Shown here in pieces: positions 34,594-42,182 of a stretch of 42,229 nucleotides of DNA (within the stretch, counting starts at the first letter, position 1; each line of letters opens with the position of its first letter). The notes under the pieces are model-generated. The model was not told where the DNA came from. It searched no databases and saw only the letters and a program-made list of their open reading frames with translations. The DNA is from an uncultured Alphaproteobacteria bacterium (GTDB taxonomy: Bacteria; Pseudomonadota; Alphaproteobacteria; Rickettsiales; Midichloriaceae): contig CAISOX010000090.1 in NCBI GenBank assembly GCA_903887235.1, forward strand, positions 1 through 42,229. The letters are read 5' to 3'. A program made the translations under genes and the position numbers.

Positions 34594-36472
34594 TACCTAA
34601 CCTCTCTTTCCCTTGTTGTGCCTGAGCCTGCATTTCCATTTGTGCCTGCTGTTGTTGTTGCTGTAATTCCATCTGCCTTTGATGAGCCTGTTGCTGTAAC
34701 ATCATTTGTATCTCAGGTAATTTCTTAGACCTCTCCACCATCTCTTCACGATTACTAACATCCATGTTCTCTGCTATAATATCAGAAAAATATATGCGAT
34801 GTGCATCAGGTAATAATTCTACAAATTCAAGTATATTCCTAAGCTGCTCCGCTCTCTTAGTTTTCTGCGTTATTTGTGCATTTACTTCAATATCGTAATG
34901 CTTAAAATTTTTATCATGAATATCTTGCTCCGCTATTGCTATCTTTTCACTTTCCTCTTGTATCTTCTGCTTGTGCTCCATTACTAGTGCGGGATTTTGT
35001 TGCGTCCCATTTAACATTAATGCCTTCTCTCTCCCATCTACATCACGTATTCTTATTATTCTGTATGTGTCAAATATTGACGGTATTATCTGCAGAAATA
35101 ACTTCCCTATGCTTGCAAAACTATTTTGAAAATTATCTAAAAAATGATACGTCGATATGTCAGACTGACCAATCCTTGCTGCTATCGCTTTCCCCGATGT
35201 TTCGTTAGATGTATTACCTAATTTTGCAGAGTATATTCCTGTAGTGGATGATAAATCTTGCTTCACTCCTCCTAAATGCCTCTCTATCTCTGGCGGGATC
35301 TGTGCAAATGGCATCCTTGTTGGTGGTGGGGCTTCCATACCATCATCAGTGCGTGCCTTATACGTCACTACTCCATAATTATATTTATGTAGGCTCTTCC
35401 ATTTATTCTCAACCCCATCTAATGTTCCTTCTACCGCTACAAATGGAGTTAAACAGGTGTTTAATATATACTCAAGTATTGTATTATTGTAGACATTGTA
35501 CATCCTTTGCGGGTCTTTTGTATGCCTTATGATGCCATAATATACTCTTTTGCCTCTTTCTATGTATTTAGCTCCGTATACAGGAACTACTGGAATTTGT
35601 TCGCATGCAAGCTCTTTTTCTTCTAACACCTCGCTTTCCGTTATCTTATAGTACATAACTTTTGGTATCTTCCTCTTACTTATCCTAGCTATTTGCTGGT
35701 TATACTCAAGCTTCTCCCAATCAGTTAAGTCTTCCCAATACACTATTCGCCCGTCATTTAATCCAACTAGAGTTTTTTCTTTTTCTTCAATTCGATAATA
35801 TTCAGCTATTTGCACCATATCTTGATTTAGTATATAATCAGAATCTTCGTGAAAAATTGATAAACTACTCGATGCTTCAGGATATTGCTTTTTGAAATCT
35901 TTTTTCTTAACAGTCTTAAGTATAAAACAATATTCCATATCCTCAGCTAGCTCTTTCTTTGCTGTAGGGTCTATATATAACTTGTTCCATGTCTCCCTTA
36001 TTGCCTCAACCGCTATATCCTGCTCAAAGCTTTCATGATGCTGATACTCTGTGTTTATCCGAATAGCTCCCATTCCAGCTATAACAGCATCCTCATATGC
36101 CTGTATGGCTTCAGTGTTAATCTTTGCTCGCCTTTCAATGTAAGAAACTATATCCTGCACTATTGCTACAGTATGTGCATCTGTATTGCCTATAGGAGAT
36201 AATTTATTTGCTAATTTATTCTGCCTCTGCTGATTAACTATTAGCTGTATAAATTGAATTAATAAATGTATAGACACGCAGGGTCTGCCCGCATCCTCTC
36301 TGTCCTTTCTTAAATTCTCTTCCCATTGCGCTCCCTCTTTGTGAAAAAATAAATAATCTTCTCGACATGCATTATGATTCTCTCGCCAATAATTGATGCT
36401 TTCATGTAATCGCTCTTTGGCTTCTATCAAAAACTCGTCTTTGCTCTGACCACCATATTTAAACTTTAGCAC
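34583..36472 (-). CDS. Portal protein, P22 gp1-like
   Basis: A 629-aa portal that forms the dodecameric DNA gate. The N-terminus has the P22-type pattern of a helical segment, WEENLRKDREDAGRPCVSIHLLIQF (54-78), then VNQQRQNKLANKLSPIG. The middle carries the wing/stem region with DPQRMYN-type sequence at about 317 and the GGVKQDLSSTTGIY segment at about 394. The C-terminal barrel is replaced by a Gln/Met/Ala-rich helix (QQQQQQAQMEMQAQAQQG, about 605-622). P22 gp1 is 725 aa, so this lacks part of the long barrel. It leads its operon behind a GCGAAAACAG promoter. Confidence 0.88.
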   Translation of the reverse strand: MLKFKYGGQSKDEFLIEAKERLHESINYWRENHNACREDYLFFHKEGAQWEENLRKDREDAGRPCVSIHLLIQFIQLIVNQQRQNKLANKLSPIGNTDAHTVAIVQDIVSYIERRAKINTEAIQAYEDAVIAGMGAIRINTEYQHHESFEQDIAVEAIRETWNKLYIDPTAKKELAEDMEYCFILKTVKKKDFKKQYPEASSSLSIFHEDSDYILNQDMVQIAEYYRIEEKEKTLVGLNDGRIVYWEDLTDWEKLEYNQQIARISKRKIPKVMYYKITESEVLEEKELACEQIPVVPVYGAKYIERGKRVYYGIIRHTKDPQRMYNVYNNTILEYILNTCLTPFVAVEGTLDGVENKWKSLHKYNYGVVTYKARTDDGMEAPPPTRMPFAQIPPEIERHLGGVKQDLSSTTGIYSAKLGNTSNETSGKAIAARIGQSDISTYHFLDNFQNSFASIGKLFLQIIPSIFDTYRIIRIRDVDGREKALMLNGTQQNPALVMEHKQKIQEESEKIAIAEQDIHDKNFKHYDIEVNAQITQKTKRAEQLRNILEFVELLPDAHRIYFSDIIAENMDVSNREEMVERSKKLPEIQMMLQQQAHQRQMELQQQQQQAQMEMQAQAQQGKERLGSAS

Positions 36473-36484
36473 TTACTTTTTGTA

Positions 36485-36530
36485 CTGTTTTCGCTGTGCT
36501 TATAGTAAGCTATGTTAGAGCTTGTGTCAA
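36485..36530 (-). promoter_or_regulatory. Promoter plus GCGAAAACAG site, portal operon
   Basis: Minus strand: consensus TTGACA (36530-36525), 17 bases, TACTAT (36507-36502), seven bases, GCGAAAACAG (36494-36485), then 12 bases to ATG 36472. The TGA stop of the 57-aa upstream ORF is part of the -35. Confidence 0.75.
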
Positions 36531-36700
36531 TTCTCTACTTTATGCATGATATCTATATATAAAATATGAAGTAAATCAACACTCTTCTCTGTTATATTTC
36601 TATAACAATAAACCCTTACTTTATTATTAATTCTAAATTTATAAACACTGACATTTTCTACTGCTAATTTAGTATATGTCTCATTATTTTTAATTCTCAC
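36527..36700 (-). CDS. Small protein (57 aa), toxin-like composition
   Basis: GTG 36700 lies four bases after AGGGT-type sequence and six bases after the previous stop. The 57-aa product is basic, with beta-strand-like segments (VSVYKFRINNKVRVYCYRN, then VDLLHILYIDIMHK). This is reminiscent of small RelE-fold proteins but without a family match I can name. It is last of three tiny coupled ORFs. Its stop is inside the -35 of the portal promoter. Confidence 0.45.
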   Translation of the reverse strand: MRIKNNETYTKLAVENVSVYKFRINNKVRVYCYRNITEKSVDLLHILYIDIMHKVEN

Positions 36701-36706
36701 TAAACC

Positions 36707-36856
36707 CTATTCCTTTCCTATAGATAATAAATCTTGTATACTGTAATTTGATAATTTCTTTAAACAGCTAATTAGTTGATATAAAACTTCTTTATCATTT
36801 TTAAGTTGGTTTAAGTTCTTTTTTTCTAATTTAACCAAAGAAAAATAACAACTCAT
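36707..36856 (-). CDS. Small helical protein (49 aa)
   Basis: ATG 36856 overlaps the stop of the preceding ORF (ATGA). The 49-aa product is helical, with a Lys/Leu-rich heptad-like stretch (VKLEKKNLNQLKNDKEVLYQLISCLKKL). Stop-start coupling on one side and a close downstream GTG gene suggest a genuine three-gene unit. Function is unknown. Confidence 0.45.
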   Translation of the reverse strand: MSCYFSLVKLEKKNLNQLKNDKEVLYQLISCLKKLSNYSIQDLLSIGKE

Positions 36857-37029
36857 AACATGAGCAACTCTTCTGTAATTATCTTTTCGAGAGTTTCATA
36901 TGCATATTTCCACTGAATCTCGCTATGACTTTTTCTCATTAATGCATAGCCAGTATATTGACCTTTATCATCTATAACTAAATCTACTACCGCTTTTATC
37001 TGTATTGGCAATTTAAATGTTGGATTCAC
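36853..37029 (-). CDS. Small protein (58 aa), possibly N-terminally truncated
   Basis: A GTG at 37029 opens 58 codons; the frame is blocked two codons upstream by TGA. AAAGG is directly adjacent to GTG, too close for a good ribosome site, so the real start may be different or the gene 5'-truncated. The sequence (FKLPIQIKAVVDLVIDDKGQYTGY, then a helix WKYAYETLEKIITEELL) alternates strand and helix like a small globular domain. I do not recognise it. Confidence 0.35.
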   Translation of the reverse strand: MNPTFKLPIQIKAVVDLVIDDKGQYTGYALMRKSHSEIQWKYAYETLEKIITEELLML

Positions 37030-37163
37030 CCTTTGTCAACCCTATTTCGCCCCTCAATATTTATTATGGTGGAGACGTTGAGTACTACCCTCAAGTCCAA
37101 AAGAGATTAAGTTATTACCTTCTTCTGACCTTACACATTTTAGGGCTAAATTATAATGTTTGG

Positions 37164-38507
37164 CTAAATATCCTGATGTGTAACATTGTCGATATTATTA
37201 CTAGATGAGAAATTATGTAATAGCTCTAAAAAGCTCTCATTGAAATATGGATAGCTAATTTCTTTTATTTGTAAAAGCTCGTCATGATGCCCTGTTGGTG
37301 AGCCATCACAGTTTATGCCTGTTTCTGGCCTCAATACTTGCATGAGTCTGTGAGTATAGTCAATACCTATTTCAGAATGCATTATTGCATTAATGTCTAA
37401 TGGTACTGGAGGAGTTACCTCACTGACATCAGCCTCTCTCACCACTTCATCTTTACTTGTATGCGCACCATTTTCTGCGATACATGCCATATTAGCCTTC
37501 CACCTTATCGCCTTATCGCTTACTTCTTCCCAGGTACTAGTTCCACTTCTTCTTGCTGCTATCATATCTAAAAATGTATAATGCGCACCTATCCGAACTT
37601 CATCTAAAGAACAATAATATTCACTATCTTTGTCATCTACTTTAAATTCTGCAGCAGACATGCCTTTTAATTTTTGACCTGTAAAGTGCGACCTTTCAGT
37701 TGCAAATATATCTACCCCTTTTTTCTGATTATCTATAAGTGTTTTTTTAGTAATTGAACTAATACACTGAATTGATGGCATATCTGAAATAAAAAATCTC
37801 AAACTTTCCCCAGCTCGAACTACACTTGTTGGAACCTGAGGGCTAATTTTAGGACCATGAACAATTTGATGACCATAAAAAAATATACTATCTGTCTTAC
37901 ATGGACTTCCTTTATCTAATGTGCACTCTATTTTAGCATCTATCATGCTTTCTCTTAAAGTATAATCATATACATTTTCTATTTTTTTAGTTTGATGAGA
38001 TGCAGCATGCGCTATTATGCTACTACCTTGTTCTAGCATCTGAACAACTCCAAATTCTATATCTTCAGTGGTAGGATTATTTATGTCGCAAACTTGGAGA
38101 TATATAGAATGAGCATGGATATCGTTATCGTGAAAAATTTTATTTTGAACTCCTAATTCTTTCGCAATATTTTTATCATATGTGCAGGTTATTATAGCCC
38201 CCAATACTTTAAGTACCACATCTATTGGCCCGCCTTTGATTTCAAGTAATGATTTTTCTTTATTTTTAGGTAGCTTCTCGTTTTTTAAATATTCGTCCTT
38301 ATTTTCCTCAAGATATTTAGCTCTTTTCTCCTCCATCTCTTTTCTTATTTTTTCTTTAAATTCCTTTTCAATTGCTTTTTGTCTTCTATAATTCTCACCA
38401 ATTGCTCTTAATATTTCATCAGATATTTTATAATCTCTAAATCCATTATTTGGTATAATTTGTAAAGAGCTGTTAGTTATATAACCTTTTGAATTTTCTG
38501 GTCTCAT
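37164..38507 (-). CDS. Hypothetical 447-aa protein, possible cargo
   Basis: A 447-aa protein. Residues about 30-85 are a highly charged helix (KEFKEKIRKEMEEKRAKYLEEN), followed by a mixed globular region with many His, Cys and Asp residues (IFHDNDIHAHSIYLQVCD at about 123-140; AHAASHQTKK; FFYGHQIVHGP) and a Pro-containing C-terminus. No catalytic motif can be assigned with confidence; the His/Asp clusters might bind metal. There is no signal peptide. It stands alone between the regulator and the small-ORF cluster and lacks the phage operator, so it may be lysogen-expressed cargo or an effector. That is inference. Confidence 0.65.
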   Translation of the reverse strand: MRPENSKGYITNSSLQIIPNNGFRDYKISDEILRAIGENYRRQKAIEKEFKEKIRKEMEEKRAKYLEENKDEYLKNEKLPKNKEKSLLEIKGGPIDVVLKVLGAIITCTYDKNIAKELGVQNKIFHDNDIHAHSIYLQVCDINNPTTEDIEFGVVQMLEQGSSIIAHAASHQTKKIENVYDYTLRESMIDAKIECTLDKGSPCKTDSIFFYGHQIVHGPKISPQVPTSVVRAGESLRFFISDMPSIQCISSITKKTLIDNQKKGVDIFATERSHFTGQKLKGMSAAEFKVDDKDSEYYCSLDEVRIGAHYTFLDMIAARRSGTSTWEEVSDKAIRWKANMACIAENGAHTSKDEVVREADVSEVTPPVPLDINAIMHSEIGIDYTHRLMQVLRPETGINCDGSPTGHHDELLQIKEISYPYFNESFLELLHNFSSSNNIDNVTHQDI

Positions 38508-39133
38508 GTTATATTAATTTATAATTGTATTCACACTTGATCCTAGTTATAAACTATAGAATGTCAACAATATAATTTAATTGCATATTGCATATCCTTA
38601 TTAATACCTTGAAGTTAATTTGCTACAGCTCAAGTTCATTTTATAAAAATTTTAGAAAATTTTAAAATTTCTCACACGCAGACCTATATACATACCCTTA
38701 TCTCAGCAACCCCTCATTTTAAGGTATTCTTATATAATTTAGACCACCCCCCTTAGTGCCAATAAGCCTTGTAATATCCATATAAAGGTATGTACGTAGA
38801 GATAGAACAAACTAAATGCCAAATACACGTAATATCTGTATTTTTATTATTTATTTGTCTTTAAAGTGTAATCTAAAGATATATATTGCTTGGTTGCTTA
38901 TTTAGGTAAAAGCTATAAGCCTTTATTCTTCTATGTTATAGGACTCTAATTTGTAGTAGGCGCACTGACTACCAGTCAGATGGTCGGTATTAATTGCAAC
39001 CAATCGTTGCCAAATTATTGCCTTACCATTACTTCATTATCAAATTGAGAGCGATTCTCATTTGCAATTACTCATCTATTTTCTACAACATTTCAATATC
39101 ATTTGCAACTATTATTTTCTTATCTCATGAAAA
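38508..39133. other. Intergenic region with dyads, no clear gene
   Basis: No convincing ORF on either strand. It holds a candidate promoter for the 447-aa gene near the left end (minus strand TTGACA 38566-38561, 16 bases, TAGGAT 38544-38539). TACATACC (38688-38695) is inverted at GGTATGTA (38786-38793), and CTGACT-ACC-AGTCAG forms a dyad at 38965-38979. TTGCAAATGA occurs twice (minus strand) near 39058-39067 and 39100-39109. A very A+T-rich stretch lies at 38640-38670. Any of these could be operators or an origin; none is proven. Confidence 0.4.
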
Positions 39134-39601
39134 TTATTTATCTATCATACACAATTCAGAACTATTCTCATTTACTTGGTCACATGCTTTATCTCTTTGC
39201 ATATAAGAATTAAACGCATCATTTACCATTTTCACTACCTTGTCCGAATCTTCACGAATAAGCGTTGTCAACTTCCACTGCAGGTCAGGATGTATTCTAT
39301 TCGTTAGAGCGTACAAAAATACTGAATCAATTTCAAGCACTGAACACAACAATGACATTCTCTGCGGTGATGGAAACATCTCATTTGCCATATACTTTGA
39401 TAACGTAGCATTATAACACCCTAAATATTCCTTTAAGTCATTATATTTTATTTTCTTATCTATTCTTTTTGCCTTGATATACTCTCCAAAAGTTACAGTC
39501 GCGTTATTTATTGATTTTAACGAATGCACTTCCGAATCTCTTAAATTTTTCAATTTTTCCTTAACTCTCACGGTATTGCTAAAATAGCTTCTTTTCTTCA
39601 T
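39134..39601 (-). CDS. Xre/Cro-CI-type regulator, candidate phage repressor
   Basis: A 155-aa protein with an HTH_3-like domain at about 37-100: TFGEYIKAKRIDKKIKYNDLKEYLGCYNATLSKYM, with the recognition helix near NATLSKYM (64-71). The N-terminal 35 residues are basic. The C-terminal 55 are charged and helical, with no LexA/CI S24 protease domain, so self-cleavage is not expected. Two GCGAAAACAG promoters (39777-39822 and 39827-39871) lie 170-230 bases upstream, consistent with autoregulation. It is the only Xre protein seen and so the prime candidate to bind that motif and to be the target of the ImmA/IrrE protease. Both are inference. Confidence 0.75.
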   Translation of the reverse strand: MKKRSYFSNTVRVKEKLKNLRDSEVHSLKSINNATVTFGEYIKAKRIDKKIKYNDLKEYLGCYNATLSKYMANEMFPSPQRMSLLCSVLEIDSVFLYALTNRIHPDLQWKLTTLIREDSDKVVKMVNDAFNSYMQRDKACDQVNENSSELCMIDK

Positions 39602-39756
39602 TATTTCCTCTTATTAAAAAACTTAATCTCATTATTTTATTTAAATGTTTAAATAAATACTTGCAAAACAATAAAGGCTATTATATACAATGATAAATAA
39701 CGAGGTACTAGAGATTATTTTCCTAGTTTAAGTATATTACTACTCGTTAAAAATAC

Positions 39757-39809
39757 GGCTACTGTATACCTCTTGACTGTTTTCGCGAATATCAAATTAT
39801 ACAGTAGCC
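39757..39809. repeat. 53-bp inverted element flanking an operator-like site
   Basis: GGCTACTGTATA (39757-39768) and TATACAGTAGCC (39798-39809) are perfect 12-base arms. The 29-base centre contains GCGAAAACAG (minus strand, 39786-39777). In RNA it could fold as a strong hairpin in the regulator's leader; as DNA it could bind a dimer. Confidence 0.85.
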
Positions 39810-39822
39810 ACCAATATACCAA
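39777..39822 (-). promoter_or_regulatory. Promoter plus GCGAAAACAG site, proximal to regulator
   Basis: Minus strand: TTGGTA (39822-39817), 17 bases, TAATTT (39799-39794), seven bases, GCGAAAACAG (39786-39777). The hexamers are weaker than at the distal copy, but the spacing is the same. A TATAAT overlaps the -10 at 39801-39796. Confidence 0.55.
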
Positions 39823-39826
39823 TATA

Positions 39827-39871
39827 CTGTTTTCGCTAGGTCATTTTAGCGAAGCATTTTATATTTGTCAA
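39827..39871 (-). promoter_or_regulatory. Promoter plus GCGAAAACAG site, distal to regulator
   Basis: Minus strand: consensus TTGACA (39871-39866), 17 bases, TAAAAT (39848-39843), six bases, GCGAAAACAG (39836-39827). A transcript from here would carry a leader of about 230 bases including the 53-bp inverted element. Confidence 0.7.
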
Positions 39872-40123
39872 GCAATACTTACAATAATACTCCAATATCT
39901 TTTAGTACTTATTTTAACTGATAAGTGCTTTGTGCTTAATTGTTTCTCAACATAAATAAAATCATAAAGCAGCCTGGACGCACAGTAAATTCAGTGCACT
40001 TATTTAAACACTGTTTTTAAGCTCATACAGAGCTTTTTGCACTTCGTATAGTTTATTTCCTCATATTACTCAAACAACATATCTCTACGCTCATTAAAAC
40101 ACGCACTATTCAAATAATAAACA

Positions 40124-40195
40124 TTGCCTGTAACAAGTAAATGTTAATTATGTGACAACAGCTTACCAAAATATTAACATCTTCCTAACAGGCAA
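40124..40195. repeat. Nested inverted repeats near the integrase
   Basis: Outer arms TTGCCTGT (40124-40131) and ACAGGCAA (40188-40195) enclose inner arms ATGTTAAT (40141-40148) and ATTAACAT (40173-40180), all perfect 8-mers. The arm spacings (9 and 7 bases) and a 24-base centre are nearly symmetrical. It could be a regulator- or replication-protein-binding site. Confidence 0.7.
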
Positions 40196-40266
40196 ATCTT
40201 ATTGCCAATATAAAAGAAGGTGAGTTTTAAAATTGGAGGTGGTGATGGTATTTATATTTTTTTCTA

Positions 40267-40401
40267 TCACTCAACTAACGTATGTACGCAAATATTACGA
40301 AGTAATATAATAATATTATACATATCTCCACTCCTCCACCATCTCCACCACTTCCATTTACTCATGCTTTCAAGGGTGAAGGTACTTACACCATATCGCA
40401 T
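40267..40401 (-). CDS. Possible Trp-rich small peptide (44 aa)
   Basis: ATG 40401, with GAGAAAG four to five bases upstream, opens 44 codons ending in TGA at 40267. ATG 40365 gives a 32-aa form. The middle reads KWKWWRWWR, a Trp/Arg/Lys cluster like membrane-active antimicrobial peptides, followed by a hydrophobic NIIILLRNICV segment. The same DNA is an unusual G-rich tract in an A+T-rich region, so the composition may instead reflect a structural DNA element, and expression is not shown. An opposite-strand 21-codon ORF (40245-40310) with a good GGAGG site overlaps it. Confidence 0.25.
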   Translation of the reverse strand: MRYGVSTFTLESMSKWKWWRWWRSGDMYNIIILLRNICVHTLVE

Positions 40402-40634
40402 ACCACTTTCTCTACTCAAGTAGGTCGGATAAAACAAAGTCAGCATATAACCACTAGTATAAAGCCATAATCAACTATAAGTATACATACACCATACCAA
40501 AAAATCAACATCATGGCAAAAAGGGCAATACAGAGAATTGCTCTAAAAACAGCGTATTTTGAGAGGTAAAAAAAACAGTGATTTTTAACTTCTACGCTGA
40601 AATGAAAATCCAGACACTAAATTCTAATTTCAAT

Positions 40635-41984
40635 TTATTCCATGGTAGCATTAATAATCTTATCAATAATCTCCTGAGATACATTTTTCACCATGTACTC
40701 AAAAGCCTTTTGTATAGACAACTTCATAGTATCTAATTCAACTTTTATATATATCCAAGACACAGATTTAGGCTTTGACACTTCCTCTGATTTATGCCCC
40801 AGTATTTGGCTAATATTATCCTTAGAAACACCAGCATTATATGCAGATGTGCCAAATGTTCTCCTTAAATCATGTGTTCTGATATGCTCCATTGAGGCAA
40901 GCTCTAATATCCGTCTAAGTGCCTTTTTCGGCTCTTGAATATGACCACTATGGCTATTCTGGCTATGAAAAACATATTCAGTTAAAATGTCATTTACCAC
41001 CTGTAACTTCTTCCTATTATTGAGCACTCTTACAGCTTCATCAATTAGCGGCAATGTTTTTGGCGCATTTTTATTTGTAACTTCTATATTTTGCGGTATT
41101 TGCCAAATTCTTTTATTAAGGTCCAAGTCTTTCCACCTCATTGAAAGTATTTTCTCACGTCTTTGCCCAGTAAGCAGAGCCATAAATACAAAATGCTTCA
41201 TAGTACAGTTCTCTTCTACAGATAAAGCTTTAAAGAACCTTGGCAATTCCTCAGGCTCTATATACCTAGCCCTTGACTCCTCATGATATAGTTTAATTCT
41301 ACTAGCAGGATTTTTAAAATACACATTTTTGAGTTGCCCCCATTCTTCACATTTGTTAATAGCCGCCCTAATATACTGTATAGCTCTATTACCTTGATGT
41401 TTACCATGATGTTTGGCTATCGTTTGATGCAATTCTGTTAAATCAAGATTAGTTATTTTATCAATACCAACATTGGCTAATTTAGAATAATGTTTTTTTA
41501 TATTGTGTTCATATATACTTTTGCTTCTCTGTATCTTTTTTACGTTCTTTTCATCGGCATTTCTCTCAATATGCTTTTCAGTATATAGTTCTAGCACCTG
41601 AAACAAAGTTAATTCACTCATTTCCTCCTGCTTAACAACTGGAGCTGCCTTTATTCCAGCATCAATATTCACCCAATCAGAAATAATTTCAAAAGCTTTA
41701 GTCCTGGCATTTGGAACGGAAATATAAGGATATTCACCAATTACTCGGGTGCGTAGTAGTCCTGACACTCTTTTTCTTACTTGAAAGCATTTAGTGCCAC
41801 TCTCGGTGACATAAAGCCATAAACCCTTGACTTTTTCGTCTTTATAGTATTTTTTCTTCATTCCCTGTGGCGGAAGTGGCAAATTATCAAACGTAGCTTT
41901 GCTAAAGTTTATTTTAGTGTTGTCTTTATTTTTTTTGTCATTTACAGTATTTCTAATATTTTGATTAATTTTTATTATGTTCAT
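40635..41984 (-). CDS. int: Tyrosine integrase (P4/DUF4102-type)
   Basis: A 449-aa site-specific recombinase that would insert and excise the phage at tRNA-Asn. The N-terminal arm-binding DUF4102 domain is at about 42-110 (KKYYKDEKVKGLWLYVTESG). A SAM-like core-binding domain follows (about 125-225). The catalytic domain has R275/R276 in LTGQRREKIL, H371 and R374 in HDLRRT, GH at 396-397, and the nucleophile most likely Y412 in SWIYIK. Length suits P4-type integrases. GGAGA lies nine bases before ATG 41984. The gene starts about 200 bases from attR and points inward, the normal arrangement. Confidence 0.93.
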   Translation of the reverse strand: MNIIKINQNIRNTVNDKKNKDNTKINFSKATFDNLPLPPQGMKKKYYKDEKVKGLWLYVTESGTKCFQVRKRVSGLLRTRVIGEYPYISVPNARTKAFEIISDWVNIDAGIKAAPVVKQEEMSELTLFQVLELYTEKHIERNADEKNVKKIQRSKSIYEHNIKKHYSKLANVGIDKITNLDLTELHQTIAKHHGKHQGNRAIQYIRAAINKCEEWGQLKNVYFKNPASRIKLYHEESRARYIEPEELPRFFKALSVEENCTMKHFVFMALLTGQRREKILSMRWKDLDLNKRIWQIPQNIEVTNKNAPKTLPLIDEAVRVLNNRKKLQVVNDILTEYVFHSQNSHSGHIQEPKKALRRILELASMEHIRTHDLRRTFGTSAYNAGVSKDNISQILGHKSEEVSKPKSVSWIYIKVELDTMKLSIQKAFEYMVKNVSQEIIDKIINATME

Positions 41985-42011
41985 GATTTTAAGTCTCCGT
42001 AATGTGATTAT

Positions 42012-42133
42012 CTTAAATTGTTTAAACTTCTTAAACTACTTAATAGTTACACAACATTTAAGTATATTTAAGGAATTTAAGCAATCTTTTTTCATCACAA
42101 ATGACTTAATTTTACGATACAATTTAAGTAAAT
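42012..42133. promoter_or_regulatory. Candidate integrase arm-type sites, right end
   Basis: CTTAAATTG is at 42012-42020. Three direct ATTTAAG copies at 42056, 42066 and 42075 (steps of 10 and 9 bases, about one helical turn) lie on one DNA face. CAATTTAAGTAAAT at 42120-42133 is the exact inverse of the left-arm site at 71-84. This is the expected setting for arm binding by the DUF4102 domain. Confidence 0.5.
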
Positions 42134-42182
42134 TAGGGCTGTATAAAGCTAATTCAGGCTATTGCAATTTTAAAGAATAACT

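Larger units (their letters stand above)
39602..40634. other. Long regulatory/intergenic region
   Basis: About 1 kb with no long gene. It holds two operator-type promoters, a 53-bp inverted element, tandem CCAATATA repeats (39811-39826), a hairpin AAGCTC/GAGCTT followed by TTT (40019-40038), a nested pair of inverted repeats (40124-40195) and a G-rich tract that may encode a Trp-rich peptide (40267-40401). Such a region between the regulator and the integrase is the usual place for lysogeny control and perhaps an origin. Confidence 0.6.

Noticed and set aside
37017-37208. 63-aa plus-strand frame between small-ORF cluster and 447-aa gene
   Set aside because: Overlaps the end of the 447-aa gene and the start of the small-ORF cluster on the other strand; no ribosome site.
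38955-39000. tRNA-like segment with a CTGACT-ACC-AGTCAG stem and anticodon-like loop
   Set aside because: No T-arm GGTTCGAATCC, no acceptor stem, and the implied Gly ACC anticodon is unusual in bacteria. Treated as a simple dyad.
8276-39836. GCGAAAACAG as a LexA box
   Set aside because: Alphaproteobacterial LexA sites are direct repeats of GTTC/GAAC with a 7-base gap; this motif is a single asymmetric 10-mer.
40245-40310. 21-codon plus-strand ORF with a good GGAGG ribosome site
   Set aside because: Very short, overlaps the Trp-rich minus-strand ORF, and the GGAGG is part of a repeated G/C-rich tract; not enough to call a gene.
41977-42180. 67-aa plus-strand frame between integrase and attR
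   Set aside because: Lies over the candidate arm sites, has no ribosome site and is Leu/Phe-rich by A+T composition.
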